NCBI GenBank assembly: GCA_001664505.1
Contig: CP011806.1
Location: forward strand, 904,399-968,398
Source of the DNA: Acidobacteria bacterium Mor1
GTDB taxonomy: Bacteria; Acidobacteriota; Polarisedimenticolia; Polarisedimenticolales; Polarisedimenticolaceae
Direction: 5' to 3'
Length of the DNA: 64,000 nucleotides
Position numbers and translations under genes: made by a program. Below, one piece after another: positions 45,774 through 57,306 of this stretch. Position 1 is the first letter of the stretch, and the number at the start of each line of letters is the position of its first letter. The notes below the pieces were generated by a model that ran no database searches, was not told the origin of the DNA, and was given only the letters and a program-made list of their open reading frames with translations.

Positions 45774-45914
45774 AGAGAAAGACATGACCGATTCGTTCTT
45801 TTTGATCCCCAAAACCCGCCATTTTCCGCAAGTGCGACGCAGAAGTGTTGCGGCTGTATCATTTACGTAGTCCGGCGGCCTAAGTCGAACAAAAAAGGCC
45901 GTTTGCGTGGTGGA

Positions 45915-47354
45915 TCAGAGATAGCCCAGGGCCTTTAGCTGCTCCTTGGCCTCCTCGGTTATGTGGTAATCCACATGTTCCCCGGTGTCCTGGGAGAGCC
46001 AGTTGTCCAGGATTCCACCCAGCCTCGATGCCTCATCAGGGTAGCGCCCCGTAGCGTCCTCGAGTTCCCCCGGATCTTCTTCCAGATCGTAGAGCACCCG
46101 GCAGGCGTTTCCGGACTTTTCCCCGATTTCGCAGTCTTTTTCCGCGGGCACCGGGATGTGCATCAGCTTGAAGCGACCCTGGCGGACCCAGCGCCACTTG
46201 CCGGCCACACCGTCGACCAGGCGCCTGTCGTTTTCGGCGAACCAGTTGCCCCCGGTCTCCCCGAACACCGCCCGGTGGTCCCCCCAGTCCGGGTTGTCCA
46301 TGAACTCGGTCAGGGACCGCCCGACCCAGCTCTCATCCACCGGCAGGTCCAGAAGGGTCATCACCGTCGGGGCGATGTCGATGTTGGAGACGCTCCAGGG
46401 GATCCGGGCCCCTCGGGGCACTCCCATGCCGTCGGGGGCCACGAAGAAGGTCGGGACATGGATCTCCGGCTCGGTGCCCAGGTCCCCGTGCTCGAAGAAG
46501 TAGTCGTGCTCCCCCAGGGACTCCCCGTGGTCCGAGGTGATCACGATCAGGGTGTTTTCCATCTGGCCCCGGGCCTCGAGCTCGGCGATCAGCATCCCGA
46601 TGAAGCGGTCGGTGAAGCGGATCTCGCTGTCGTAGAGGTTGACGAAGGCCTGGACCTCGTCGGGGGGCATCTCGTTGTGGAAGACCATCGAGCCCATGGT
46701 GCGGGTCTCGTCGACCCACTCCCGGTAGGCCTGGGCCGGCCTGGGATCCTCGGGGCCGTAGCGGGTGCGCCAGGGCCCCGGAGGGGGGTCATAGGTCCAG
46801 TGAGGGTCGTAATAGTGGAGCCAGAGGAACCAGGGGCGCTCCCCATCCCGCTCTCCCAGCCATTTCAGCGCCTTCTCACCGACCTGGGGAGCGACCTGGT
46901 GGGAGCGCCAATCGTCGTCGTAGTAGTCGAAACCCTGCTCGAAGCCGCTGTGCTTGACCAGACGGGCGTGGGTCTGGACGGCACCGGTCTCGTATCCGGC
47001 GCCTCTCAGGAGCTCGGCGATGGAAGTGTTGGGCCGCTCCAGGGGCATCAGCAGGTTGCGGACCCCGTGATCGTGGGGGTGCCCGGCGGTCAGGAGGGAG
47101 GCCAGCGACGGGCTGGTTCGCGGGGAAACCACCGACATCGACTCGAACAGGGTCCCCCTGGCCGCCAGGGCGTCCAGGTTGGGGCTGGTGTCCCGCTCGT
47201 ACCCGTAGGCGCCGATGTGGTCCGCCCGGGTGGTCTCGATCGAGATAAACAGCACGTTCATCCCGTTGCCCTGGACCGGCGGCCGGCAGCCGGCGGCCAT
47301 AACGAAAATCAGCGTGACTCCCAGCCAGATCCCGAAGCGGGCCCGAGGCCTCAT
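45915..47354 (-). CDS. Sulfatase-like hydrolase, lipoprotein
   Basis: A 479-residue lipoprotein (LIFVMAAGC) of the sulfatase/phosphotransferase group. Metal motif FISIETTRADHIGAYGY, catalytic-region SPRTSPSLASLLTAG with Thr in place of the sulfatase Cys/Ser, and ITSDHGESLGEHDYFFEHG are clear. The Thr suggests a phospho- rather than sulfo-substrate. Ends KALGYL like the other two hydrolases in the window. Its ATG overlaps the stop of the membrane protein gene upstream (ATGA), so both are translated together and probably act on the same surface polymer or lipid. Confidence 0.87.
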   Translation of the reverse strand: MRPRARFGIWLGVTLIFVMAAGCRPPVQGNGMNVLFISIETTRADHIGAYGYERDTSPNLDALAARGTLFESMSVVSPRTSPSLASLLTAGHPHDHGVRNLLMPLERPNTSIAELLRGAGYETGAVQTHARLVKHSGFEQGFDYYDDDWRSHQVAPQVGEKALKWLGERDGERPWFLWLHYYDPHWTYDPPPGPWRTRYGPEDPRPAQAYREWVDETRTMGSMVFHNEMPPDEVQAFVNLYDSEIRFTDRFIGMLIAELEARGQMENTLIVITSDHGESLGEHDYFFEHGDLGTEPEIHVPTFFVAPDGMGVPRGARIPWSVSNIDIAPTVMTLLDLPVDESWVGRSLTEFMDNPDWGDHRAVFGETGGNWFAENDRRLVDGVAGKWRWVRQGRFKLMHIPVPAEKDCEIGEKSGNACRVLYDLEEDPGELEDATGRYPDEASRLGGILDNWLSQDTGEHVDYHITEEAKEQLKALGYL

Positions 47355-48937
47355 GGCGTCCCCTCCAGCTTCGATCGTCTCACGAGAAAGGCTGTCGCGC
47401 CCGCGCCGGGGGTGCCGTCGATGACCGGGACCCCGTTTCTGCGGGGAACGACCCATTCGGGATCCGCGGCCAGGGCCCGGGCCAGCGGGTCGCGCTCTTC
47501 GATCAGCACGCAGCAGACATCGTGCTCCGCCACCGCCTCCCGCCAGAGCCGCTCCCACCCCGGCTGGGTGAACAGGATCGGGTTGTAGACCTCGTCCCGG
47601 TACATCTCATAGATGTCGTTGCGGCCGTCCATGAAGGCCCGGTCCTGGGGGTAGAGCCGGAACATCAGGAAACCGCCCAGCCTGTACGAGTTGAAAACCG
47701 CCCCCTCGATCCCCTGCTCCGACAGATAGTTCACGGCGTTTTCCGGCAGGGTGCCGAAGGGCTTGAAGGAGAAGTCGGGCCGGAGGGTGACGAAGCGCTG
47801 GTCGGCCGGGCGGGAGAAGGAGCCCGAGAGGGCCACGATCACCACCGTCAGCATCAGCGCCGCCGCGCCCCGCATGGCCGGGCTGCCCCAGCCGCTGCCG
47901 GTGGGTTCCAGGTTCTTGCGCCAGCCCCCCAGCCGGGCGGCCGTGCCGGCCGCCGCCGCCAGGATCGGGACCACGATCAGGACCGCCAGGGGCAGGTGCC
48001 GGATCGCCCCCGAGAACATGTAGAGGAATCCGGCGGCCCGGATCAGGTCCGCCGCCCGGAAGCGCTTGCCCGCTGCCACCAGGGTCACGACCAGGACCGC
48101 GATGGTCAGCATGAACAGGGGCAGGTGGATGAAGTCCGGCTTGGACCACTCGGCGTTGCCCCGGTAGATCTCCGGCCGCAGCAGGTACTCGAAGGGGTGG
48201 GTCAGCTGCTTGTAGCCATGGGGGTTGAGGCAGGCGGCCAGGGGCGATAGCGCCGTGACCAGCCACAGCCGGATCGCCCGGCCCCGGTGGGGGCCCTGAA
48301 AACGGGCCCGGATCGCCTCGAGGGTTTCCCCTGTGGCCTCGGCCCCCAACACCACGATCCCGATCAGGAACGCGCCGTGGATGTTGGCCCAGACCGCGAT
48401 AACCGCCAGGGTCGCCCAGCCGGCCCAGCGCTCCCCTTCCCGGTCCCGCTGGAGCAGGTAGGTCACCCCGACCAGGGCCAGGTAGGTCAGGATCTGAGGC
48501 CGGACCGCCCAGAACAGGTTGCCGAAGGTCAGGAAGGCGGCCAGGATCAGCGCCACCGAGCGGGTCAGCGGCTCCACTCCGGTACGGGCCATCTGAGCCG
48601 AGAGCAGCGCCAGGGTGGCGGCCAGGCAGAGCGCCCGCAGCAGGATCAGGGCAACGATGCCCCCCTGGGTCAACCGCCGCACCCCGTGCTCGTCGACCTC
48701 GCTGCCGGCGATCGCCGCCGCGATCAGCTGGAAGCCCCACTCCTGGTTGTGCCAGGGGTGGTCGCCGAAGGTCGCGGACCCCACCCCGCGGGACGGGATC
48801 TCACCCTCGTCCAGGATCCGCTGGCCGCTGGCAAGATGATAGTGGGCGTCGTAGGTGGCGATCGGAAACAGCGACAACCACGACAACACCGCAATCGCCA
48901 GCCACGGCAGGTAGCGGAATGGGTCCGAATTCTTCAC
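47351..48937 (-). CDS. Polytopic membrane protein, GT-C-like
   Basis: A 528-residue protein with about ten hydrophobic segments (for example LPWLAIAVLSWLSLF, VALILAAFLTFG, AIAVLVVTLVAAG, LAVLIVVPILAAAAG). The first loop has an acidic and His-containing stretch (TYDAHYHLASGQRIL) and then HPWHNQEWGFQLI, as in lipid-linked-sugar glycosyltransferases of the GT-C fold. The C-terminal 120 residues are soluble and include GAVFNSYRLGGFLMF and FMDGRNDIYEMY. GTG at 48937 has AGGGA seven bases upstream; longer frames run into the divergent gene. Enzyme activity is inferred, not shown. Confidence 0.75.
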   Translation of the reverse strand: MKNSDPFRYLPWLAIAVLSWLSLFPIATYDAHYHLASGQRILDEGEIPSRGVGSATFGDHPWHNQEWGFQLIAAAIAGSEVDEHGVRRLTQGGIVALILLRALCLAATLALLSAQMARTGVEPLTRSVALILAAFLTFGNLFWAVRPQILTYLALVGVTYLLQRDREGERWAGWATLAVIAVWANIHGAFLIGIVVLGAEATGETLEAIRARFQGPHRGRAIRLWLVTALSPLAACLNPHGYKQLTHPFEYLLRPEIYRGNAEWSKPDFIHLPLFMLTIAVLVVTLVAAGKRFRAADLIRAAGFLYMFSGAIRHLPLAVLIVVPILAAAAGTAARLGGWRKNLEPTGSGWGSPAMRGAAALMLTVVIVALSGSFSRPADQRFVTLRPDFSFKPFGTLPENAVNYLSEQGIEGAVFNSYRLGGFLMFRLYPQDRAFMDGRNDIYEMYRDEVYNPILFTQPGWERLWREAVAEHDVCCVLIEERDPLARALAADPEWVVPRRNGVPVIDGTPGAGATAFLVRRSKLEGTP

Positions 48938-49071
48938 CGAGTTCCCTGTTGCATGGCGACCTTCGGTACGGCATCTCCAGCAGACGGGCAACTCCCGGTT
49001 GAGTCCGGCACCCGCGAAGCGGGAAAGAGTACCCCGACGTGGTAGATTCCGCTGCTTCGAATGGAGGGCCG

Positions 49072-51024
49072 ATGTCCCGCATCCCACGCAGACTGCTCGA
49101 CGCGGCGCCCTGGGCGCTGGGGCTTATGCTGGTGGCGGTGTGGGGACCGGACCTGTGGCGGTCGCCGCTCTTACAGGGGGATCTGCCGGGGCATGTGGCG
49201 GTCGTCGAAGCGCTCATCGACTTCGGCCAGTGGCCGCTCCCGTGGGGGTTGGACCCCAGGTTCTTCTGTGGCGCGCCGATTGGGACCCTGTACCCGCCGC
49301 TGTTCCATTGGCTGGCGGCAACCATCGTGCAACTGAGCCCCGGCTATCTCCCGGCTGAAGTCGGCGTCAAAGCGCTCCTGTTCGCCTACCTACTTCTCCT
49401 GCCTCCGAGCCTGTTCTCGGCCGCCCGCGGGCTCGGCCTGCGCCGTGGTGAAGCCTTGCTGGCGACCACCGCCGGCCTACTCGTGCTGGCTCTTCCGATG
49501 CGCGGCCTGGGCGGCAGCCTCCGCCAGACGCTGGTCGCCGGGAACGCTGCCAACGCGTTCATTCTCCCGTTCTTCCTCTTCTTCGTCGGCCGGCTGCGCA
49601 GAGCAATCGGCGGCCACGGCGGCGGCCTTGCACTCGCCGCGCTGCTTATCGTCGTCCTGCTTGGGCACTTTCTACTCGGAGCGATGGCCGGCCTTTCCCT
49701 GGTGGCCTACGCCATCGTCCGCGCCGTTCGAGTGCGGAGCCCTCAACCACTTACTCGCGGCGCGAGTATCTCGGCGATCAGCCTCTTGGGCGCTGCCCCT
49801 TTTCTGATCCCATTCGTCGTCCATATCGGTGAAGCATCCCCGGACGGTTTGGTCAACGCACCGCTTCCGATCCCGATCGAGTGGCTCACGCTGCTCGGCC
49901 TCGCAGGACTGGCTCTCTTCGCCCGCCCTGGACTCAAGCGCTCACCGTTAGTCGGAGCGCTGCTGCTCTTGGGAATTCTCTACGGGTGCCGAGCGGTGAT
50001 CTTCCCCTTGTTCGGTGCCCCGCCGATACGGATGGAGTACCACCGGTTCCGGCTCTTCCTGTACCTGGCCCTTGTGCCGGGCGCGCTCCTGGCATTGAGA
50101 GCCTTACCCCAAGCGATGGCATTGCGACGGGGGTTTTCGGCTCTGGCCGCGCTACTCCTGGCAGCGCTGCTCCTGGTCCAGCTCGGAGTACTCGGAGCGA
50201 ATTCGACATTCCGTTACGACGCAACCGGCCCGACACCTCCGGACTATGCGGCAGCGCGATACTCAGATCGGATGAGGGAACTGCCAGTCAGCTCTCAACG
50301 CTTGCTCATTCTCTCTGACCCGAAGTCACAGAACGGCTCGTGGCACGGCGTGCAGCTCGGCGGTCTCAAGTACTTCGATTACATGATCGGCCACAACGGC
50401 ATACCCGCGCTCTATGGGCTCCGCGGTTTGTTCGTCGAACAGTCGCCCACATCTCGTGCGATCTTCGAGCTCGAACGGGCGGCCTCCGGCCCGAGCGCCC
50501 GTCCGCACTGGTGGGCGATCGCCGTCGCCTCCGACGCGGAACTCCGCGGAGAGAGCACAGCCCGACTCGCTGAGCGTTTTCGGCGTCTGGGCGTAGATCG
50601 GATCCTCGCCAGACACGAAGTATCCGCCGGCGTGCGTAGTCTGGCGATAGAACCTCCGCGGTATCTCGGCGGTGGTTTCGTGCTCTACCAGCTCCCGGCA
50701 GCGCCCCTTGTGTGGCGCGAAGACAACGGCGCCCCCGTCGATGCCGACTACGACGGCGGACTGATTCGCGTCTCGCTTCCGGAAGCGACAACGGTCACCG
50801 TCTCCCAGGCGTTCAGCTCTGATTGGCGGATCGAGGAAGGGCAAGGCACGATCGAAAGGACTCACGACGGATTGATCCGTGTGGTGGGTGACGGCACGAT
50901 CAAACTCGCTTTCCGGCCCCGACTCGAAGAGTGGCTCGGCCTCGCTCTCGGCGGCCTGACCTGGGTTGGCATCGGCGCGGCCGCGATGATTCGACGACTG
51001 CGCCTGAGGGCGAACAGTCCATGA
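49072..51024 (+). CDS. Polytopic membrane protein, PTPS-related/YfhO-like
   Basis: A 650-residue protein with at least ten membrane segments and a soluble C-terminal part of about 230 residues. The first loop contains LLQGDLPGHVAVVEAL with an Asp near the membrane, then PLPWGLDPRFFCGAP and LYPPLFHWLAA, as in the membrane family annotated as 6-pyruvoyl-tetrahydropterin-synthase-related and in YfhO glycosyltransferases. It likely moves sugars from a lipid carrier. ATG 49072 has GGAGGG just upstream; an in-frame GTG at 49039 is weaker. It diverges from the preceding membrane protein gene and its stop overlaps the next start (ATGA). Confidence 0.78.
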   Translation: MSRIPRRLLDAAPWALGLMLVAVWGPDLWRSPLLQGDLPGHVAVVEALIDFGQWPLPWGLDPRFFCGAPIGTLYPPLFHWLAATIVQLSPGYLPAEVGVKALLFAYLLLLPPSLFSAARGLGLRRGEALLATTAGLLVLALPMRGLGGSLRQTLVAGNAANAFILPFFLFFVGRLRRAIGGHGGGLALAALLIVVLLGHFLLGAMAGLSLVAYAIVRAVRVRSPQPLTRGASISAISLLGAAPFLIPFVVHIGEASPDGLVNAPLPIPIEWLTLLGLAGLALFARPGLKRSPLVGALLLLGILYGCRAVIFPLFGAPPIRMEYHRFRLFLYLALVPGALLALRALPQAMALRRGFSALAALLLAALLLVQLGVLGANSTFRYDATGPTPPDYAAARYSDRMRELPVSSQRLLILSDPKSQNGSWHGVQLGGLKYFDYMIGHNGIPALYGLRGLFVEQSPTSRAIFELERAASGPSARPHWWAIAVASDAELRGESTARLAERFRRLGVDRILARHEVSAGVRSLAIEPPRYLGGGFVLYQLPAAPLVWREDNGAPVDADYDGGLIRVSLPEATTVTVSQAFSSDWRIEEGQGTIERTHDGLIRVVGDGTIKLAFRPRLEEWLGLALGGLTWVGIGAAAMIRRLRLRANSP

Positions 51025-52082
51025 CGAGCAAGAAGAAACCCCAGTCACTCAAGCGTCGCCTGCGCACCCTGGCGATCAACGCCGGCATCATGTTGGCGAC
51101 GCTCTTCGTCTTCTTCGTGCTGCTCGAGATTGCCCTACGCATTGCCGGGCCCTCCGGCGACTGGTACGCCGCGGGGCCGCAGCGCCAGGCATTCCTCGAA
51201 GACCACGTCCAGCGCAACAGTGACCGTTTCCGCGACCGGGAGTTCTCGACGACCCGCAGCGACAAGCTCCGCATCCTCGCCGTCGGCGATTCGTTCACCT
51301 TCGGCGACAGCGTCGAGAACATCGACGACGTCTGGCCCCGGGTCCTGCAGTCGCAGCTGGAGAACACCGAGGTCTACAACCTGGGTATCGCCGGCACCAA
51401 CACCGCCGGCCAGCGGAACATCCTTCGGGACCGGGGGTACAAGTACAACCCTGATCGCATCGTGCTCGCCTTCGTGCTCAACGACCCCGAACCGCCGGAC
51501 GCCAACACCCGCATCGTCCCGGAGGTCCTCTACCCTCCCCTGCTGCCCATCGGCCAGCCGCTGGATACCGGACTGACCCGGCTGTCCTACGCCTACGCGT
51601 TCCTGCGGCAGAAGAAGAACCAGTTGAGCGAGCGCTTCGGTTGGAAGATGACCTACGGGGAGTTCATCGCCTCGTTCTACGATCCCGACGGTGAGTACTG
51701 GCAGGCCTTCGCGGCTGAGGCGCGGGGATTGGTAGCCGATGCTCGATCCCAGGGCATCGAGGTCGACGTCGCGATCTTTCCCATGTTCAACGCCCTCGAC
51801 GCCTACCCCTTCGAGCAGGCGCATACCATGGCGGCCGAGCTATTCGGGAGCACCGGCGCGGGAGTGATCGACCTGCTGCCCTACTATCGGCAACACGCTG
51901 ACGAATCGCTTTCGATCTCGCCGACCGATGCCCATCCCAACGAGCGGGCGCACCGCATCGCGGCTGAGGTCATCGCCGAACACCTGAAGACGAGGCTGGC
52001 CGAGTCCGCGAACGCGGACTCCGAGGCAGGAGAGTCTGCAGGTGCAGACTCTGAAGCGGCTGGGCCCGCGGGTACGGACTAG
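51021..52082 (+). CDS. Membrane-anchored SGNH hydrolase
   Basis: A 353-residue protein with one N-terminal membrane helix (IMLATLFVFFVLLEIAL). The SGNH fold is shown by GDSFTFGDSV (block I), GIAGTNTAGQ (block II, Gly/Asn), VLNDPEP (block III) and DAHPNERAH (block V, Asp-His). Members acetylate or deacetylate surface glycans. The last 28 residues are a low-complexity tail (two ESA-x-ADSEA units) produced by translation of two copies of the palindrome described at 52003-52348. Its start overlaps the stop of the previous gene, so it belongs with the membrane glycosyltransferase-like gene. Confidence 0.85.
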   Translation: MTSKKKPQSLKRRLRTLAINAGIMLATLFVFFVLLEIALRIAGPSGDWYAAGPQRQAFLEDHVQRNSDRFRDREFSTTRSDKLRILAVGDSFTFGDSVENIDDVWPRVLQSQLENTEVYNLGIAGTNTAGQRNILRDRGYKYNPDRIVLAFVLNDPEPPDANTRIVPEVLYPPLLPIGQPLDTGLTRLSYAYAFLRQKKNQLSERFGWKMTYGEFIASFYDPDGEYWQAFAAEARGLVADARSQGIEVDVAIFPMFNALDAYPFEQAHTMAAELFGSTGAGVIDLLPYYRQHADESLSISPTDAHPNERAHRIAAEVIAEHLKTRLAESANADSEAGESAGADSEAAGPAGTD

Positions 52083-52348
52083 GACACTCCCGCGTCGCCG
52101 ACTGCAGATCGGTGCGCGCAAAGTCTGCGTTCGCAGACTCCCTGGGCAACCCGCAGAGCCACCAGATCACGTGCTGAGTCTGCGGATGCAGACTCCCTGG
52201 CTACACGACGGCTGGAATGCCTCGCAGTCTGCAGGCAGTCTGCAGGTGCAGACTCGGGAGCGACAACATCGTCCGCGATAGTTCGGCCAAGCAGGGGCGA
52301 GTCCAGAAACGTGGGACGGCTGGGCGGGCCAGTCTGCATGTGCAGACT
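52003..52348. repeat. Array of six 18-bp palindromes (7-bp arms, 4-base loop)
   Basis: Five copies read AGTCTGC-N4-GCAGACT at 52033-52050, 52122-52139, 52177-52194, 52237-52254 and 52331-52348, with loops AGGT, GTTC, GGAT, AGGT and ATGT. A sixth at 52003-52020 reads AGTCCGC-GAAC-GCGGACT, where both arms changed in a matched way. A half copy (AGTCTGC) is at 52226-52232. Most are followed by CC or C. Centre-to-centre spacing is about 30, 89, 55, 60 and 94 bases. The first two lie inside the SGNH gene; the rest fill the gap to the convergent transglycosylase gene. The region has no other gene. REP-like elements or regulator sites are possible. Confidence 0.93.
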
Positions 52349-52375
52349 CCGCGACAGCCGTCTCGGCCTTGGGCG

Positions 52376-53137
52376 CTACTGGTTCGAGATCACGACCGTG
52401 CCGTCCGCCAGCACGGTCACACCGGCGGGATCCGCTGCCGGCCGCGTGGCTTTCGGCCGGCCGCTGGGGCTCTCGGTCGCCATCTTTCGCGCACCGGGGT
52501 CTTCCAGGTACTGCCGGATCCGCGTCACGTACTTCTGGGTTTCCTTGTAGGGCGGAATCCCACCGTAGCGTTTCACCGTACCCTCGCCGGCGTTGTACGC
52601 GGCGAGCGCCAGAGACAGATCTCCTTCGTAGAGGTCCAGCAGGTAGCGCAGATGCTTGGCACCGGCGTTCAGGTTCTGCAGCGGATCCTTGCGATCGGTC
52701 ACGCCGTACTGCCCGGCGGTCGCCGGCATCAGCTGCATCAACCCCACGGCACCCTTGGGAGACACCGCGTGGGTGTTGAACCCGGACTCGACCCAGGCCA
52801 CCGCGCGAACGAGTTCCGGCCGCAGCGCGTGGCGCCGCGCGATCTTGCGCATCCAGTCGTCGAAGTGGGAAGCCGGGATCGCCGAACCCATCCGCCGCTC
52901 ACGCTCCTGGTAGAACCCCGGAAGCGGCTCGGCGTCGGCGCGGCTGACGGTGTCGGTGATCACCACCGAGCCGTCGGCGTCCACGTAGTAGTGAAAGTCC
53001 GTCGCCGCCGCCGGCGCCATGAGGCCGAGCACCACGACCAACACCGCCGCACTCAACCAAATGGCGCCAGCCCTGAGCGAAGAAGTTCCCGCAGGGAGCG
53101 ACTGCGTCGAAGGAAGCGACTGCGTCGAAGGGGACAA
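52376..53137 (-). CDS. Lytic murein transglycosylase, SLT domain
   Basis: A 253-residue exported protein. A signal or membrane segment (AIWLSAAVLVVVLGLMAPAAA) is followed by a short DUF4124-like motif (FHYYVDADGSVVITDT) and a soluble lytic transglycosylase domain: catalytic Glu in AWVESGFNTHAVSPKGAVGLMQLMPATA, then ALAAYNAGEGTVKRYGG and TQKYVTRI. It cleaves the glycan chain of peptidoglycan. The TTG start at 53137 is 3 bases from the alaS stop; the first 20 residues contain a tandem repeat and may not be translated if a later start is used. The C-terminal VLADGTVVISNQ echoes the N-terminal motif. Confidence 0.87.
   Translation of the reverse strand: MSPSTQSLPSTQSLPAGTSSLRAGAIWLSAAVLVVVLGLMAPAAATDFHYYVDADGSVVITDTVSRADAEPLPGFYQERERRMGSAIPASHFDDWMRKIARRHALRPELVRAVAWVESGFNTHAVSPKGAVGLMQLMPATAGQYGVTDRKDPLQNLNAGAKHLRYLLDLYEGDLSLALAAYNAGEGTVKRYGGIPPYKETQKYVTRIRQYLEDPGARKMATESPSGRPKATRPAADPAGVTVLADGTVVISNQ
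53097..53132. repeat. Two tandem 18-bp repeats at the start of the transglycosylase gene
   Basis: AGCGACTGCGTCGAAGGA is followed directly by a copy differing at the last base. The repeat encodes STQSLP twice and leaves the frame intact, and may have arisen by slippage. Confidence 0.85.
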
Positions 53138-53140
53138 ACC

Positions 53141-55798
<2,658 letters not shown>

Positions 55799-55984
55799 CG
55801 CTGTTTCCGTCACGGCCGGAACGCTCCGGCCGGAAGAGAACGGTCCGCCGCCCTGGCCGCATGCAGGGCGACGCACCGGATCCGAAGCTTGCAAGATAGC
55901 AAAACGGCCGCGGGGGCGCGGAAACGCCGGATCCGGGGGCCCGCCCCTATCCCTGCGGCACCCGGAGCAACTCCGGGGAGGATC

Positions 55985-56006
55985 GCGGCCCGGGACTCCG
56001 GGCCGC
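55985..56006 (-). terminator. 9-bp GC hairpin after pilT
   Basis: GCGGCCCGG and CCGGGCCGC surround a four-base loop nine bases after the pilT stop. There is no T-run, so termination may be weak or Rho-assisted. Confidence 0.4.
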
Positions 56007-56014
56007 TCTCGACG

Positions 56015-57190
56015 CTAGTTGCCGGAGAACTCGAAGGGCGAGTCCGACGACTGGGGATCGAGGTCGCTTCCGTCCTGCTCGATGGCCGAGGCCATCTCGT
56101 CGGTGGCCATGTCCGAGGTCGAGGTGATGCCGGCCACCCGCAGCTTGAACTCGTCGGGGTTGGTCGCCTGGCGCAGCGCCTCGTCGAAGGTGATCAGATC
56201 CTGGCTGTAGAGCGCGAACAGCGACTGGTCGAAGGTCTGCATCCCGTACTGGGAGGTGCCGTTCTTGATCGCCTCGCGGATCAGCTTGGTCTTTTCCTTG
56301 TTGTCGATGCAGTCCCGGATGTACGGCGTGGAGCGCAGCACCTCGACGGCGGGCACACGGCCCTGGCCGTCGGCCCGGGGGACCAGGCGCATCGAGACGA
56401 TCGACTTGAGAACCGAAGAGAGCTGAATGCGGATCTGCTTCTGCTGGTGCGGCGGGAAGACCGAGATGATGCGGTGAATCGTCTCGGTGGCGTCCAGGGT
56501 GTGCAGGGTCGAGAGCACCAGGTGGCCGGTCTCGGCCGCGGTCAACGCGGTCTCGATGGTTTCGTAGTCACGCATCTCACCGACGAGGATGACGTCGGGA
56601 TCCTGACGCAGAGCCGAGCGCAGCGCATGGGCGAAGTTCTTGGTGTCGACCTCGACCTCACGCTGGTTGACCAGGCTCTTCTTGTCGCGATGGAGGAACT
56701 CGATCGGATCCTCGATCGTCATGATGTGCTCGGTGCGGTTCGAGTTGATGTGGTCGATGATCGCCGCCAGCGACGTCGACTTACCCGAACCGGTGGTTCC
56801 GGTCACGAGGATCAGGCCGCGGCGCTCGCCGGCGATGGTCTCCAGCACCGAGGGGAGCAGCAGGTCGCGAATCCCGAGGATACGCACGGGAATCACACGG
56901 CAAACCATGCCGACGGTACCGCGCTGCTGGAACACGTTGCAGCGGAACCGGCCGAGGCCGGGCACCGAGTAGGCCATATCGATCTCGAAGGAGTCCTTGA
57001 AGTTCTGCTTCTGGCGGGCGCTCATGATGCTGAACGCCATGGCGATGGTGTCCTCCTGCATCAGGCGCTTGTGATCGGTCAACGGCATCAGCCGGCCGTT
57101 GACTCGGATCACCGGGTGGCTGCCCACCTTGAGGTGAAGGTCGGAAGCACCCCGTTCCGTGGACGCCTTGAGCAGGTCGTTGATATGCAT
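56015..57190 (-). CDS. pilT: Type IV pilus retraction ATPase PilT
   Basis: A 391-residue hexameric ATPase that depolymerises type IV pili. The N-terminal PAS-like domain shows MHINDLLKASTERGASDLHLKVG; the ATPase shows Walker A TGTTGSGKST, the Asp box TIEDPIEF, Walker B SALRQDPDVILVGEMRD and the His box LSTLHTLDA. The last 35 residues are acidic and longer than in most PilT. AGGAG lies 7 bases before the ATG. No other pilus gene sits next to it, so pilus genes must lie elsewhere. Confidence 0.94.
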   Translation of the reverse strand: MHINDLLKASTERGASDLHLKVGSHPVIRVNGRLMPLTDHKRLMQEDTIAMAFSIMSARQKQNFKDSFEIDMAYSVPGLGRFRCNVFQQRGTVGMVCRVIPVRILGIRDLLLPSVLETIAGERRGLILVTGTTGSGKSTSLAAIIDHINSNRTEHIMTIEDPIEFLHRDKKSLVNQREVEVDTKNFAHALRSALRQDPDVILVGEMRDYETIETALTAAETGHLVLSTLHTLDATETIHRIISVFPPHQQKQIRIQLSSVLKSIVSMRLVPRADGQGRVPAVEVLRSTPYIRDCIDNKEKTKLIREAIKNGTSQYGMQTFDQSLFALYSQDLITFDEALRQATNPDEFKLRVAGITSTSDMATDEMASAIEQDGSDLDPQSSDSPFEFSGN

Positions 57191-57306
57191 CGAGACTCCT
57201 CTGCCGGTCGTTCCAGAGGCGGATTCAGCCTCGCGGACACAGCTTTGCCGATGGGGTGGAATCTAGGAACCGCCCCCGGGGGAGTCAACTCGGCCCGGGT
57301 GGCCGT

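Noticed and set aside
45642..45938. 97-codon open frame in the intergenic region before the sulfatase gene
   Set aside because: Random composition, no ribosome site, overlaps the sulfatase stop on the other strand.
52003..52348. CRISPR array
   Set aside because: The repeats are self-complementary 18-mers with irregular 12-76-base gaps, and two lie inside a coding sequence; no cas gene is present.
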